The position numbers were made by a program, and so were the translations under genes. The notes under the pieces were generated by a model, which made no database searches, was not told the origin of the DNA, and saw only the letters and a list, made by a program, of their open reading frames with translations. From positions 1-22,270 of the forward strand of contig CAKPEG010000021.1 in assembly GCA_934149275.1 (NCBI GenBank): a DNA stretch of 22,270 nucleotides, given 5' to 3'. The stretch comes from an uncultured Clostridia bacterium (lineage in GTDB: Bacteria > Bacillota > Clostridia > TANB77 > CAG-508). Shown here piece by piece: positions 1 to 9,803 of this stretch (within the stretch, counting starts at the first letter, position 1; every line of letters begins with the position of its first letter).

Positions 1-1070
1 TACACTAGTAGTGTATTTATCACCAACTTTTCCTTCAATTGTTTCATCCTCTGCAAGTTTAGTTGTTGTTCCTTCTATATAGTGATGTACTAAAACTGAT
101 GCTGGCAATACTCTATAATAATATATTACCTCTATATCTCCATCAATATATATTCCACTTGCATTTTCAGGTTCTTCAATTAACTCATATCCTTCTGAAA
201 GATCAGCTCTTACCTGTGTTGCATATATCTCTCCAACTACTCCTGTTTTCACCTCGGTTTCCACATCAGTTCCATCTGCCAATTGTACAGGAGTTGTCGT
301 TCCTTCAATATAATGATGTACTGTAACAGTACCTGTCTTTTGTTCATTTATTACGCTTATATCTTCGCTTGTAGTTTCCTTAGTTATTGTAATTTCTGTT
401 GTTGGATTTTCTGGCAACTTATATCCTCTTGGTGCTCTAACCTCAGTTATCTCATATGTTCCCACTTCTAAATTAACCTGTATTTTACCTTCAGCATCTG
501 TTACATAAAATTGATTATCAATTACAAACACCGCTCCTTGAAGTGGAGTAACCCCATCTTGCTGATATTTTATTAAATTAACTTTTCTTGAAATCTTTCT
601 ATAATAGTATGTTACTATTACCTCATTTCCAGAATATGTACCATTTCCATTAGATGGCGTTTCAATTAACTCATACTTATCACTTAAGTTTTCATCTAAT
701 ATTGATGAAGTTGTATATTCTTCTCCTTCTAATCCACTATTGGTTACATCCTCTGCAATACTTCCATCTTTCAATGGTACACGAGTAGTCGTTCCTTCTA
801 TATAGTAGTGTACCGTTAATGGTATTTTCTTTTCAACGTAGTAATATGTAACTTCCGTTGGTTCCTCTGCATACGTTCCAACTGCATTATCCGGTAGTAC
901 AAAATTGCCATCTTCATCTTTTTCTAACTCATACCTATTTAAATCTATTTTCGGACTAGTTGTATATGCATCTCCACTATGGCCATATGTTTCTTCATCA
1001 TCTGCTAATTTTGTTGTTGTACCTTTTATATAGTGATGCACTATTACTTTAGCTTTTGCTTCATTTTCAA
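1..1070 (-). repeat. MucBP-like repeats of the giant gene
   Basis: Four starts of VHHYIxGTTT-type units (about 1050, 820, 330 and 90), each followed by an acidic segment, a GxxGExYTT-like turn and, where complete, a VTYYYR-like end strand. A SpaA-like domain (about 585-400) sits between the second and third. The fourth is cut by the window edge. Confidence 0.7.
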
Positions 1071-4000
1071 TTGTAAATTCATGAACTGAATCATCTGTAC
1101 TTCTAAATTCAATAACCATCGGAGTTTCATTTAACCAATATCCATCTGGAGCCTTTGTCTCCGTTATATTATATTTACCAAATGGAATCTGTGTAATTGC
1201 TTGTCCAGACGAATTTGTTTCTACAGTTATGTGATATAGTTCAGAATCATTCAATGAAATGTCAATACTATTTACTGTAAACTTATCTTTACCTGTACTG
1301 GTTGCATTATCTTTATAATATCCCAAATGTAAATAATACATTTTTCCACCCTGTAATACAGTTGTATAATCTTGAGCACTCTGTGTTCCTGATATATATA
1401 TAATTCTTCCTGTTGAACTATAATAGCTTGGTCTTGTTGTATTCTCAGTTATCGTCGCATAACCATAATCATAATCACTTTGGCTCGAAACTTCTGCATT
1501 TATTATCAAGTTATATTTTCCTGTATAATTTGTTAAATCAATTGGTATATATGAATTAGCCACAGTATCATCTTCTCCAACATTTGTAGATTCATATTTT
1601 CCATTATTATTTATAAAATTATATCTTTCAGTATAGTTTTCTGCATAACACAATTTTACGCTATTTATAACCACTTGATCATTATTTCTATCAACACTTG
1701 AATCTTTTCTATATCCTAAATGTAAATAATATTTCTTTCCTCCATCTAACTCAACTGACACATAATCTTCATCTTCCTTTGTTCCAGATATATACATAAA
1801 TCTTCTATATGTATTACTATAACTTGGCGCCGTTACACTTTCAGTTATAGTTGCATAACCATAATCCACACTCTCGCTTGAACAACTTGCATTAACAACC
1901 ACCACATATTGACCTGTTAAACCTGTTAAATCTATTGGTATATATGAATTAGCTGCTGAACTCTGAATTCCAGTTGTTCCACTATTTGCAACTTGATATG
2001 TTTTACTATTTGTTGGTGTATATGTTCCATCATCATTTTGTATAAAATAATAAGTTCCATTATTGGTTAGCTCCCCTAAAATTCCTGTAACTTCTTCACC
2101 AGCTCTTACTTTTGTATAACCTATTCCATTATCAGTAAGTTCACCTAATATTTCATCTGTATTGGGCTCAGCTCTTTCTTCAATTTGATCTAGCTCAAAC
2201 GCAGCTCCTGAAATTCTCTCCTTAGTATTTTTATCTATTTTATTAATTATAATCTTATTATCTTTCAAAGCATATGTAACTACTACATGCTTATCCTCCG
2301 TCATATTAGTAAATGCAGGCAATACATAGCTTCCATCATCATTTGCTGTAAAATTACATTCCTTACCATTCACCGTAATTCCAATAATTTCATAATTTTC
2401 ATCAGGAATCATCTTTATTTCATTAGTTGAACTATCACCATATTTAACTATTTCATATGGATTCTTATCTTCTCCTGAAATAGAACCTCCTTTAATATTA
2501 TCAATCTCATTAACATCAGTAGTAATTTTGAATTTTTTTCGTTCATTTTTAATTTCTATCTCCTGAAGATCAGGCACACCAATTTGATCCGTCACCTTCA
2601 AAATCATTCCATTATAAGTTGACGTACTATTATTTAAGCTCAATCCATTATCTAAACTTAGCTCACTTGAACTAAACCTTCCTCCTACTATATAACTTTC
2701 ATCACTTGTTTCTGATATTGAAGATATAAGCTCACCTTTTGAACCTCCTATTCCCTTTGCCCATTCTTCTTCTCCAAACGCATTATACTTTATTATCATT
2801 CCATCATAATAATTTTTTTCTCCTTTATTTGCTATACTCATTCCATTATCTAAATAAACAGCTTCAGATGCAAAATATCCTGCTACTATATAACCACCAT
2901 CACTTGTTTCAGCTACACCTTTCACATCACCATCAGGTATTCCTTCACTTAATCCTCTTATAACTTTTGCCCATTCTACTTCTCCATTTACAGTATACTT
3001 TATTACCATTCCAGCTCCATAGTATTTATTATCCAAATATATTCCTTCTTCTAATTCAATTTTTGAATCAAAAAATCCTCCTATTATGCAACCTCCATCA
3101 TTTGTTTCTGATATCGAACTTACATGATCTGTACCTGTTCCTCCTATTGCCTTTGCCCATTCTACCTCCCCACTCGCATTATACTTTATTATCATTCCAT
3201 CTTCTTTACCTGAATTAGTTAAACTTATTCCATTTTCTAAATCTATATTACTTGATTTAAAATATCCTCCTACAATATATCCTCCATCTGTAGTTTCAGA
3301 TACAGAACTTATTTCCTGTTCACCTGTTCCTCCAATTCTTTTAGCCCATTCCACTTCTCCACTTGCATTATATTTTACTATCATTCCAGCTGTAGATCCT
3401 TTGCGAGTTAAAATTATTCCATTTCCTAAATCAATACTACTTGATTCAAAACTTCCTCCTGCTATACAACCTCCATCGCTCGTAGCTGAAACAGTTTTTA
3501 TATACTCATAACTCTTTCCGCCTACTGACTTTGCCCATTGTAAATTTCCATCTGCACTATACTTTAGTATCATTCCATCAAACAGACCTTGACCAGTTAA
3601 ACTTATTCCTCTTTCTAAATACATCCAAGTTGATCCGACCACTCCACCTACTATATAATCTCCATCACTTGACTCTGTAATAGAATATATAAAATCACTT
3701 CCTCCAGTTCCCACTACTTTTGCCCACTCAATCTTATTATCAGCACCATATTTTATTATCATTCCATCTTTGTCGCCTTCGCTAACTAAGTTAACTCCAT
3801 TTTCCAAATTGATAGTTCCTTTAAAATATCCACCTACTATATATCCTCCATCACTTGTTGCCAATACTGATTCCGTAATAATACCAGATGTTCCTTCAAT
3901 TTCTTTTGCCTTTATAACTTCAGGATTTGGCAATTCTACTTCATCTAATTTAATTATCATACCATCAGGCCAATTAGTAGAACCTTTATTTTCTATACTT

Positions 4001-7000
4001 AATCCATTTCCTAAATCAACATTACTACTATAAAAATATCCTCCTACTACATAACATCCTTTACTTGTTTCTTTAACTGACAATATTTTATCTTCATTTG
4101 CTCCACCTATTACTTTTACCCATTCTGTTTCTCCATCCGCACTATACTTTATTATCATACCATCTTCATTTCCTAAATTTTTTAAACCTACTTCATTTCC
4201 TAAATCTATATTCCTTGATTTAAAATATCCTCCTACTACACAGCCACCATCACTTGTTCCTGTAATTTTTTCTATACGATCCACATTTGTTCCACCAATT
4301 GCTTTTGCCCACTCTGCTTCTCCGCTTGTATTATATTTTATTATCATTCCATCCGAATAATTATATTCACCTTTAGTAATTAAATTTACTCCATTTCCTA
4401 AATCTATGCTATTTGATTCTGTATATCCTCCAACTATAAAACCACCATCATTTGTCCCTGTAACCGTTTCTACACAATCCGCATATGTTTCACCAATTGC
4501 TTTTGCCCATTCAGTTTCTCCATTAGCATTATATTTTATTATCATTCCATCTGTATTAGGTGTACTTCCACTTCCTTTATTTACTAAGCTTATTCCATTT
4601 CCTAAATCTATACTGCTAGAATTAAATTCACCTCCTACTATATAACCTCCATCACTTATCTCTGTTGCTGATTTTATACACTCAGCCCTTGTATCTCCTA
4701 TTTCATGTGCCCATTCAGTTTCTCCATTAGCATTATACTTTATTATCATTCCATCCAATCCACCATTATTGGTTAAGCTAACACCATTTCCCAAATCTAT
4801 TTTATTTGACAAAAATTCTCCTACTGCTAGATAACCTCCATCATTCGTCACTATTACTGAATTTATACTATTTCTTTCTGTTCCACTAATTGCTTTTGCC
4901 CATTCAGTTTCTCCGCTAGCGTTATATTTTATTATCATTCCATCAGAAGAATTATAAGCTCCTTGAGTAACCAAAATTACTCCATTTCCTAAATCTATAC
5001 CACTTGAAGTAGTATCTCCTCCAACTATATATCCTCCATCTCTTGTTTCCATAACCGAAGATATATAATCAGCACCAATTCCTCCTACTGATCTTGCCCA
5101 TTCCACTTCTCTATCTGCATTATACTTTATTATCATTCCATCATTATCATCTTTGTTAACTAATTTTACTTCATTTCCTAAATCTATACTACTTGAAGAA
5201 AAAATTCCTCCTGCTATATACCCTCCATCACTTGTTCCTGATACCGAATATATTATCTCCTGATCTTTTCCACCTATTCCTTGCGCCCACGTTGCTTTCA
5301 CACCTACTTTACCTTCTCTAGATGTTCCTATTCCAAAATAATATACAGAATCAGATAACTCATACTTATCCGGTGCCTGAACTTCCACAGCTTTATACAT
5401 TCCTTCTGGCAAATTCACTGTTATTTCGCCATTACTGTCAGTTTTTACTACATAATATTCTTTTCCATTTATTATTTCTTTTGTACCTACGATTTCCCCC
5501 TTACTATCTATAGCAGGTTCTGTTCCCTCATCAACATTGTAAATTGCAAATTTAATATTAGCTAATAACTCACCTGTCTCCGCATCTTTCTTAATAAGTT
5601 TAAATGAAGGACTATCCTCAATTATTAATTTTACTGTTGTTCCCTCTACTGTATACTTCTCCTCTTTACCTTCTGTATTTATAAATTTTAATTCTCCAGT
5701 TGTAGCATCAACCTTAAATGTTATATCTTTTACTTTTGCATATCCATCTGGTGCCAAAATTTCTTTTAGTGTATATGTTGCATCTTCATCTTTACCATCA
5801 ATATATTGATACAATCCATTTATTATTATTTTTCCATTTTCATCTGTAACATAATTTCCTAATTCTTTTGATCCTTTAAGTAATTTAAATTTAGCTCCTG
5901 ACAAGTAAACATTTTCTTCTTGTTGTTCTCCGCTTTCTCCTTCTGTAACAGAAGTAATTCTCTTAATTTTTGATATTTCCAAATTATATGTTGGTATTTT
6001 TTCATCCTCTACTTGAATATTTACTATTGGCAAATTTTCTTCTTCAGTTAATGTACTTTCTTTTACAGTTCCTTCTGACACATTTAATGAATATGTTCCA
6101 TCATTATTTGATATCGTAAATTTTATTGGGCTCGCCAAATAATACCCTTCTGCTTTTGTTTCTTCAAGGGTATACTCCTCTCCTACGATTAAACCTTTAA
6201 CTATTATTTCTCCATTAACATTAGTTGATATACTTTTTCCACTCTCTGGTAGTCCTTCTCCTGTTAACTTATATCCAACACCGCTTAAAGGTATTGCCGT
6301 TTCTTTATCAGTCTTCGTCACTTTTAATCTTGCTTTTGCTTCATCCTCCACTTTTACTGTTATCTTATATGGTTGATCATCATTTTCTTTCGTTATTTCA
6401 ATATCTTCTTTCGTTGTTCCTTCTGTCTGCTCTACTTGTAAACTTCCATCTTCTTGTATTATTCCCATAATTTTAATTACATCAGTATTTAACACATAAT
6501 TTTCTGGAGATTTTATTTCCTCAATTATATACGTTCTTTTTACATATAAACCTTGTAATTCTAATTTTCCTTCATTATTAGTCACAGCCGTTTTACTCTC
6601 TTGAGGTTCAGTCTCCGTTTCTTCTCTCGTTATTTTATATGTTGCTCCTGGTACTAAGTTATTTTTTCCAGCTTGATATTTTTGCAATTCTAAATTATAT
6701 TTTTCTGCCAATCTTATTCCCAATCTATTTGGCTCTGTTTGCGTTCTATATTTTCCTTCTGATGTTTTTAATGCAAAATACACCCCATGATGACTAAATG
6801 TCTTTTTATTATAATCCTCTCCATTAGGAACCTTTACTGTATAGTAAAATGTATATTCCGCTCCTGAAATTATTTCAGTATTTTGAAAATCTATTAAATA
6901 TGTCTTTATATTATCCCAGTTTGTTATATTTTCTGCCGTTTTCCACCCATTTTCTTCATTACTCAAATCTTTATCTGGTGTCTCATTTTCTGAATAATAC

Positions 7001-9624
7001 ACTACAACTTTTCCTTGAAGTTCCTCTGGCACTTCAAGTCCTGCATCCGTCATCTTAGTTGTAAATTCTGAACCCAAATCATATTCGCTTAAAACATATG
7101 TATTTCCCTTAAAAGGTATCTTTCCAAGTATTACAACATCAGTAATTATATCTGAATAATTATTTTTTATTTGGGCTCCAATCCTTACAGTTTTTTCCGG
7201 TGTATCCTGACTAACCGTAGCTATTTGTGGTTTTACATCTGCAACTTGTGGTGAAATAACCTGTGTTCCATCTTTATCAAAGTTACTTGCTGTTTGATTT
7301 GTAAGCAAAGTATTTGGCGCTATTAATTGTACTTCTGTCGTTGATTTATGAACCTTTTCCTCCGTATTTGAATTACTATTTACATCATAAATATCAGCTG
7401 AATTATAATAGTACTCTGCACTTTCCTCATTTGATGCCCATAATTCGAATTTATCTGTAGTTGTTGCTATACGAGGATCAGCTGTAATATCTGTATGTAT
7501 CCAAATCTCAAATGTTCGAGGTACATCAAACTCATTTTGTGTATTGATTTTTATAAATCTTCCATTTTCATTTTCAATATTCTCACAACTTGTTAAAATA
7601 ACTGATGAATTACTTATTCGAATATCATAAATATCTATATCAATAATATCCTTAGGTAACTTTATTAAGAAACTTCCATTTGTCCATCCTATTTGATTCA
7701 CCTTTTCATTTGCCTCTGCATTTATAGTTAGAATTTCATTCTTCTCTGTTATTTGCGTTGATAATATATTTTTACTTATGTCTAAGCTGGCTACTGAATA
7801 TGGCGCTTCATAGCTTGCAGTTTTAGATATATCCCCTAATAATTTTGATCCTACATATACTTTTAAATTTGATTTTATATATTTCAAACTATCAAATTGC
7901 TCTCTTGTGTAATTTGTTGTTATGTATTCGTCATCTAATTGTTTTTGTGAATATACATACAAGTATTGTGAACTTTGAGTTTCACTTGTTTCAACTCTTA
8001 TGTGTTTTACAGGCATGCTAAATTTGTATGGAGATGTTTTAGTATATTTTCCCCAATCATCTTTTGTAAATGTCACTAATAATTCATCTGTTTCATCATC
8101 ATAAACTTTTATAAATCCATCTTCTGCTAAGAATTTATCAGCATTTGCAAAACCTATACCAATGTTTGTTGTTAGATTTTCCATTGAATCTGTAGTTGAA
8201 TCTGCTTTAACAAAACTATCTGAAATAGTAGTTTCTCCATTTTTTCTCTCCTTCATGATTACACCATCAGAACTTTCATTAGTTCCTTTTGAAACATACC
8301 AAGAAACCATATAATTATCATCTTTTTCCACGCTACTTGCCTCATTATAGATTCTAATAGGCTTTCTTTTGGAAACAACATATGTATTATTCATATATCC
8401 TCCAACACTCATAGCAATTGTCGAATAATTTTCATGTGATTCTCTAAAAGTATATGTAAGCGTATCCTTAGCTTCATTAGATTTAAATGGATTTTTAAAC
8501 TCAGCATTAAAATTATTATATCCCTCATAATACGTCATAACTGGTATATCAATTGTTACAATTGACATATCTAAACTCTTATACGCTTCTAACGGATATA
8601 CAATTTTCAAATTATATTTATTATCTCCTGATATAGATTTTGTCATATTTCCATTTTCATCAACATTTGACATTCTTGACATTCTAAAATAACCACTCGT
8701 GTCATTATAATAAAAACTGTCTACAGATGACTCTGTTGTTACACTAATTGGGCTATATCCATTTAGCTGTGGAATTGTTCCTTCAACATAATTTTTCTTT
8801 ATAATTAATTGGTTATTATTTTCTTCTGCCTGAATTCCTGCCATTAATGTAAGAGTACCTTTCTCCTCATTTTGTCTATCTTGCAAATCATAATATGTTG
8901 AAGTTGATGTTGAAATACTTGCTGAAGCTGTTCCATACCAATCCATTTGAAGATTTATTTCTTTATTTATTTCAATTTCATTTCCATCTGAACCTACATA
9001 TGTTCCTGTAAAAGTTATCTTATTATCATCTCTTGATAAATTATTTATGTTTGAACCAATTGCATTTGCTTTTGAACTTGAATATGAATAATCACCACTT
9101 CTTACAATACCTGTAATCAATTTTTGAGTACCATTTGCCATATCATTAAATTCTAAAGTCTTGATGTTAGGTCCTATGTAGTTATCTTTCAACTCATTAT
9201 CTTTTGGAGCAGTTGTTGCTAGATAAAAATTCTTACCATCAATCTCAATTTTCCCATTCTTCAAAATTCCTTCTGTCTGAACATTTACCTCCATGTATAA
9301 TGTATCTTCATTACCAATCTGTTTACATGTTCCCTTTATCTTTTCTGCATAACCATCATTGTTTACATCACGCAAAAAGAAGGCGCTGAACTTAACATTA
9401 TCAGTACCATCAACTGCCTCATCTCCATCTACAAATTGGTCATATGTCATTGCACGAGCTAACTCGCCCTCTGCAACAACTTTCTTTTTTGAGCTTTGCT
9501 CACTAGTTTGATTAACTACAATTGCAATTATTGTAGCAATTACAGCTACAGCAAAAATTGCAATGCTTAAAATTTTCTTTCTTGAAAATTTCTTTCCAAA
9601 TTTCTCTTTCAAGTTCTTTAACAT
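1..9624 (-). CDS. Giant modular surface protein with SpaA-like, double beta-propeller and MucBP-like domains (3' end outside window)
   Basis: The frame is open from 9624 to base 1 (at least 3,208 residues) with no stop in the window. A basic N-terminus precedes one hydrophobic segment (residues 18-37), so the protein is exported, perhaps anchored there. Order: N-terminal beta-rich region with a calcium-loop-like RDVNNDGYAEK; a module shared with the 1,799-aa neighbour (about 600-945); four SpaA/Cna-B-like domains (starting about 975, 1093, 1211, 1341); fourteen WAKxIGG...DGGYIVGG...DGMIIKYNA blades (about 1446-2342); a split SpaA-like domain (about 2455-2835); then MucBP-like VHHYIEGTTT repeats alternating with another SpaA-like domain. 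Such architectures belong to Gram-positive adhesins; binding partner unknown. A C-terminal anchor would lie to the left. The ATG at 9624 is preferred because the AAGGAG lies 8 nt upstream; an in-frame ATG at 9630 has only 2 nt. Own promoter upstream. Confidence 0.93.
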   Translation of the reverse strand, partial: MLKNLKEKFGKKFSRKKILSIAIFAVAVIATIIAIVVNQTSEQSSKKKVVAEGELARAMTYDQFVDGDEAVDGTDNVKFSAFFLRDVNNDGYAEKIKGTCKQIGNEDTLYMEVNVQTEGILKNGKIEIDGKNFYLATTAPKDNELKDNYIGPNIKTLEFNDMANGTQKLITGIVRSGDYSYSSSKANAIGSNINNLSRDDNKITFTGTYVGSDGNEIEINKEINLQMDWYGTASASISTSTSTYYDLQDRQNEEKGTLTLMAGIQAEENNNQLIIKKNYVEGTIPQLNGYSPISVTTESSVDSFYYNDTSGYFRMSRMSNVDENGNMTKSISGDNKYNLKIVYPLEAYKSLDMSIVTIDIPVMTYYEGYNNFNAEFKNPFKSNEAKDTLTYTFRESHENYSTIAMSVGGYMNNTYVVSKRKPIRIYNEASSVEKDDNYMVSWYVSKGTNESSDGVIMKERKNGETTISDSFVKADSTTDSMENLTTNIGIGFANADKFLAEDGFIKVYDDETDELLVTFTKDDWGKYTKTSPYKFSMPVKHIRVETSETQSSQYLYVYSQKQLDDEYITTNYTREQFDSLKYIKSNLKVYVGSKLLGDISKTASYEAPYSVASLDISKNILSTQITEKNEILTINAEANEKVNQIGWTNGSFLIKLPKDIIDIDIYDIRISNSSVILTSCENIENENGRFIKINTQNEFDVPRTFEIWIHTDITADPRIATTTDKFELWASNEESAEYYYNSADIYDVNSNSNTEEKVHKSTTEVQLIAPNTLLTNQTASNFDKDGTQVISPQVADVKPQIATVSQDTPEKTVRIGAQIKNNYSDIITDVVILGKIPFKGNTYVLSEYDLGSEFTTKMTDAGLEVPEELQGKVVVYYSENETPDKDLSNEENGWKTAENITNWDNIKTYLIDFQNTEIISGAEYTFYYTVKVPNGEDYNKKTFSHHGVYFALKTSEGKYRTQTEPNRLGIRLAEKYNLELQKYQAGKNNLVPGATYKITREETETEPQESKTAVTNNEGKLELQGLYVKRTYIIEEIKSPENYVLNTDVIKIMGIIQEDGSLQVEQTEGTTKEDIEITKENDDQPYKITVKVEDEAKARLKVTKTDKETAIPLSGVGYKLTGEGLPESGKSISTNVNGEIIVKGLIVGEEYTLEETKAEGYYLASPIKFTISNNDGTYSLNVSEGTVKESTLTEEENLPIVNIQVEDEKIPTYNLEISKIKRITSVTEGESGEQQEENVYLSGAKFKLLKGSKELGNYVTDENGKIIINGLYQYIDGKDEDATYTLKEILAPDGYAKVKDITFKVDATTGELKFINTEGKEEKYTVEGTTVKLIIEDSPSFKLIKKDAETGELLANIKFAIYNVDEGTEPAIDSKGEIVGTKEIINGKEYYVVKTDSNGEITVNLPEGMYKAVEVQAPDKYELSDSVYYFGIGTSREGKVGVKATWAQGIGGKDQEIIYSVSGTSDGGYIAGGIFSSSSIDLGNEVKLVNKDDNDGMIIKYNADREVEWARSVGGIGADYISSVMETRDGGYIVGGDTTSSGIDLGNGVILVTQGAYNSSDGMIIKYNASGETEWAKAISGTERNSINSVIVTNDGGYLAVGEFLSNKIDLGNGVSLTNNGGLDGMIIKYNANGETEWAHEIGDTRAECIKSATEISDGGYIVGGEFNSSSIDLGNGISLVNKGSGSTPNTDGMIIKYNANGETEWAKAIGETYADCVETVTGTNDGGFIVGGYTESNSIDLGNGVNLITKGEYNYSDGMIIKYNTSGEAEWAKAIGGTNVDRIEKITGTSDGGCVVGGYFKSRNIDLGNEVGLKNLGNEDGMIIKYSADGETEWVKVIGGANEDKILSVKETSKGCYVVGGYFYSSNVDLGNGLSIENKGSTNWPDGMIIKLDEVELPNPEVIKAKEIEGTSGIITESVLATSDGGYIVGGYFKGTINLENGVNLVSEGDKDGMIIKYGADNKIEWAKVVGTGGSDFIYSITESSDGDYIVGGVVGSTWMYLERGISLTGQGLFDGMILKYSADGNLQWAKSVGGKSYEYIKTVSATSDGGCIAGGSFESSSIDLGNGIILTRKGSTAGMIVKYNASGEVEWAKRIGGTGEQEISSVSETTDGGYIVGGYFKSSNIDLENGISLTNSGKEDGMIIKYNASGEVEWAKAIGGTGTDHVSSISETNDGGCIIGGFFDSKIELEEGIYLDNKYYGAGMVIKYTVNGEVEWAKVIRGLSEGIPDGDVKGVAETSDGGYIVAGYFASEAVYLDNGMSIANKGEKNYYDGMIIKYNAFGEEEWAKGIGGSKGELISSISETSDESYIVGGRFSSSELSLDNGLSLNNSTSTYNGMILKVTDQIGVPDLQEIEIKNERKKFKITTDVNEIDNIKGGSISGEDKNPYEIVKYGDSSTNEIKMIPDENYEIIGITVNGKECNFTANDDGSYVLPAFTNMTEDKHVVVTYALKDNKIIINKIDKNTKERISGAAFELDQIEERAEPNTDEILGELTDNGIGYTKVRAGEEVTGILGELTNNGTYYFIQNDDGTYTPTNSKTYQVANSGTTGIQSSAANSYIPIDLTGLTGQYVVVVNASCSSESVDYGYATITESVTAPSYSNTYRRFMYISGTKEDEDYVSVELDGGKKYYLHLGYRKDSSVDRNNDQVVINSVKLCYAENYTERYNFINNNGKYESTNVGEDDTVANSYIPIDLTNYTGKYNLIINAEVSSQSDYDYGYATITENTTRPSYYSSTGRIIYISGTQSAQDYTTVLQGGKMYYLHLGYYKDNATSTGKDKFTVNSIDISLNDSELYHITVETNSSGQAITQIPFGKYNITETKAPDGYWLNETPMVIEFRSTDDSVHEFTIENEAKAKVIVHHYIKGTTTKLADDEETYGHSGDAYTTSPKIDLNRYELEKDEDGNFVLPDNAVGTYAEEPTEVTYYYVEKKIPLTVHYYIEGTTTRVPLKDGSIAEDVTNSGLEGEEYTTSSILDENLSDKYELIETPSNGNGTYSGNEVIVTYYYRKISRKVNLIKYQQDGVTPLQGAVFVIDNQFYVTDAEGKIQVNLEVGTYEITEVRAPRGYKLPENPTTEITITKETTSEDISVINEQKTGTVTVHHYIEGTTTPVQLADGTDVETEVKTGVVGEIYATQVRADLSEGYELIEEPENASGIYIDGDIEVIYYYRVLPASVLVHHYIEGTTTKLAEDETIEGKVGDKYTTSV
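1230..1960 (-). repeat. Two copies of a roughly 110-residue beta-rich repeat inside the giant protein
   Basis: Both copies begin ANSYIPIDLT and share DYGYATITE, YISGT and YYLHLGY before ending in a VNSxxxx strand. Copy 1 spans about 1960-1625 and copy 2 about 1565-1230. They are inserted between the N- and C-terminal halves of a SpaA-like domain. Confidence 0.75.
2590..5295 (-). repeat. Fourteen tandem beta-propeller blades encoded within the giant gene
   Basis: About 64-residue units with consensus EWAKxIGGtx.D.I.SvxETSDGG, then YIVGGxF.SSxIDLGNG and DGMIIKYNAxGE. The pattern resembles SBBP-type beta-propeller repeats. The first Trp is at 5287-5289 and the last blade ends NGMILKVTD near 2600. 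Blades 7 and 14 end without the WAK motif and continue into similar Pro-containing tails, splitting the array 7+7. Confidence 0.8.
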
Positions 9625-9632
9625 ACTCATGG

Positions 9633-9638
9633 CTCCTT
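9633..9638 (-). promoter_or_regulatory. Ribosome binding site that decides the start of the giant gene
   Basis: AAGGAG on the minus strand. It is 8 nt from the ATG at 9624 but only 2 nt from the in-frame ATG at 9630, so the downstream ATG (protein beginning MLKNLKEK) is the better start. Confidence 0.75.
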
Positions 9639-9659
9639 ATATTCTATTTTATAAGACTT

Positions 9660-9687
9660 ATTTTAAAGAGCTTTTATAAAGAGTCAA
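9660..9687 (-). promoter_or_regulatory. Sigma-A-like promoter for the giant gene
   Basis: TTGACT (9682-9687), a 16-bp spacer and TAAAAT (9660-9665) lie about 36 nt upstream of the chosen ATG, giving a short leader. The block TCTTTAAAATAA around the -10 is identical to the promoter of the upstream two-gene operon. The spacer holds a partial direct repeat of CTCTTTA. A terminator-like hairpin upstream (9778-9803) fits an independent transcript. Confidence 0.55.
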
Positions 9688-9741
9688 TGACACAAAAATC
9701 CTACTTCTATATATATAATAATACTTATAAGACAAAATAAA

Positions 9742-9775
9742 CTATCAAACCTACTATTCGCAAGACATTTGATAG
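9742..9775. repeat. Perfect 8-bp inverted repeat upstream of the giant gene's promoter
   Basis: CTATCAAA (9742-9749) and TTTGATAG (9768-9775) are exact reverse complements separated by 18 nt. It lies between the terminator-like hairpin and the promoter. It may be an operator or a weak hairpin; no regulator is visible to pair with it. Confidence 0.5.
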
Positions 9776-9777
9776 AT

Positions 9778-9803
9778 AAAAAAAAGCCATAACCGACTTT
9801 TTT
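9778..9803 (-). terminator. Weak intrinsic terminator-like hairpin
   Basis: On the minus strand AAAAAAGTC, loop GGTTAT, GGCTTTTTTTT forms a stem closed by C-G and a G-U pair, with T residues in the 3' arm and beyond. Paired on the plus strand, the same arms contain a C-A mismatch, so the minus-strand reading is better. It would stop transcripts arriving from the repeat element and isolate the giant gene's promoter. The stem is mostly A-T, so strength is uncertain. Confidence 0.45.

Noticed and set aside
2590..5295. Regularly spaced repeats as a possible CRISPR array
   Set aside because: The period is about 190-200 bp, the repeats are imperfect, and the array lies wholly within an open reading frame with protein-level conservation.
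63..9389. Many short plus-strand open frames rich in Leu, Phe, Tyr, His and Ser
   Set aside because: They are antisense to the continuous minus-strand giant gene, and their composition follows from its codons.
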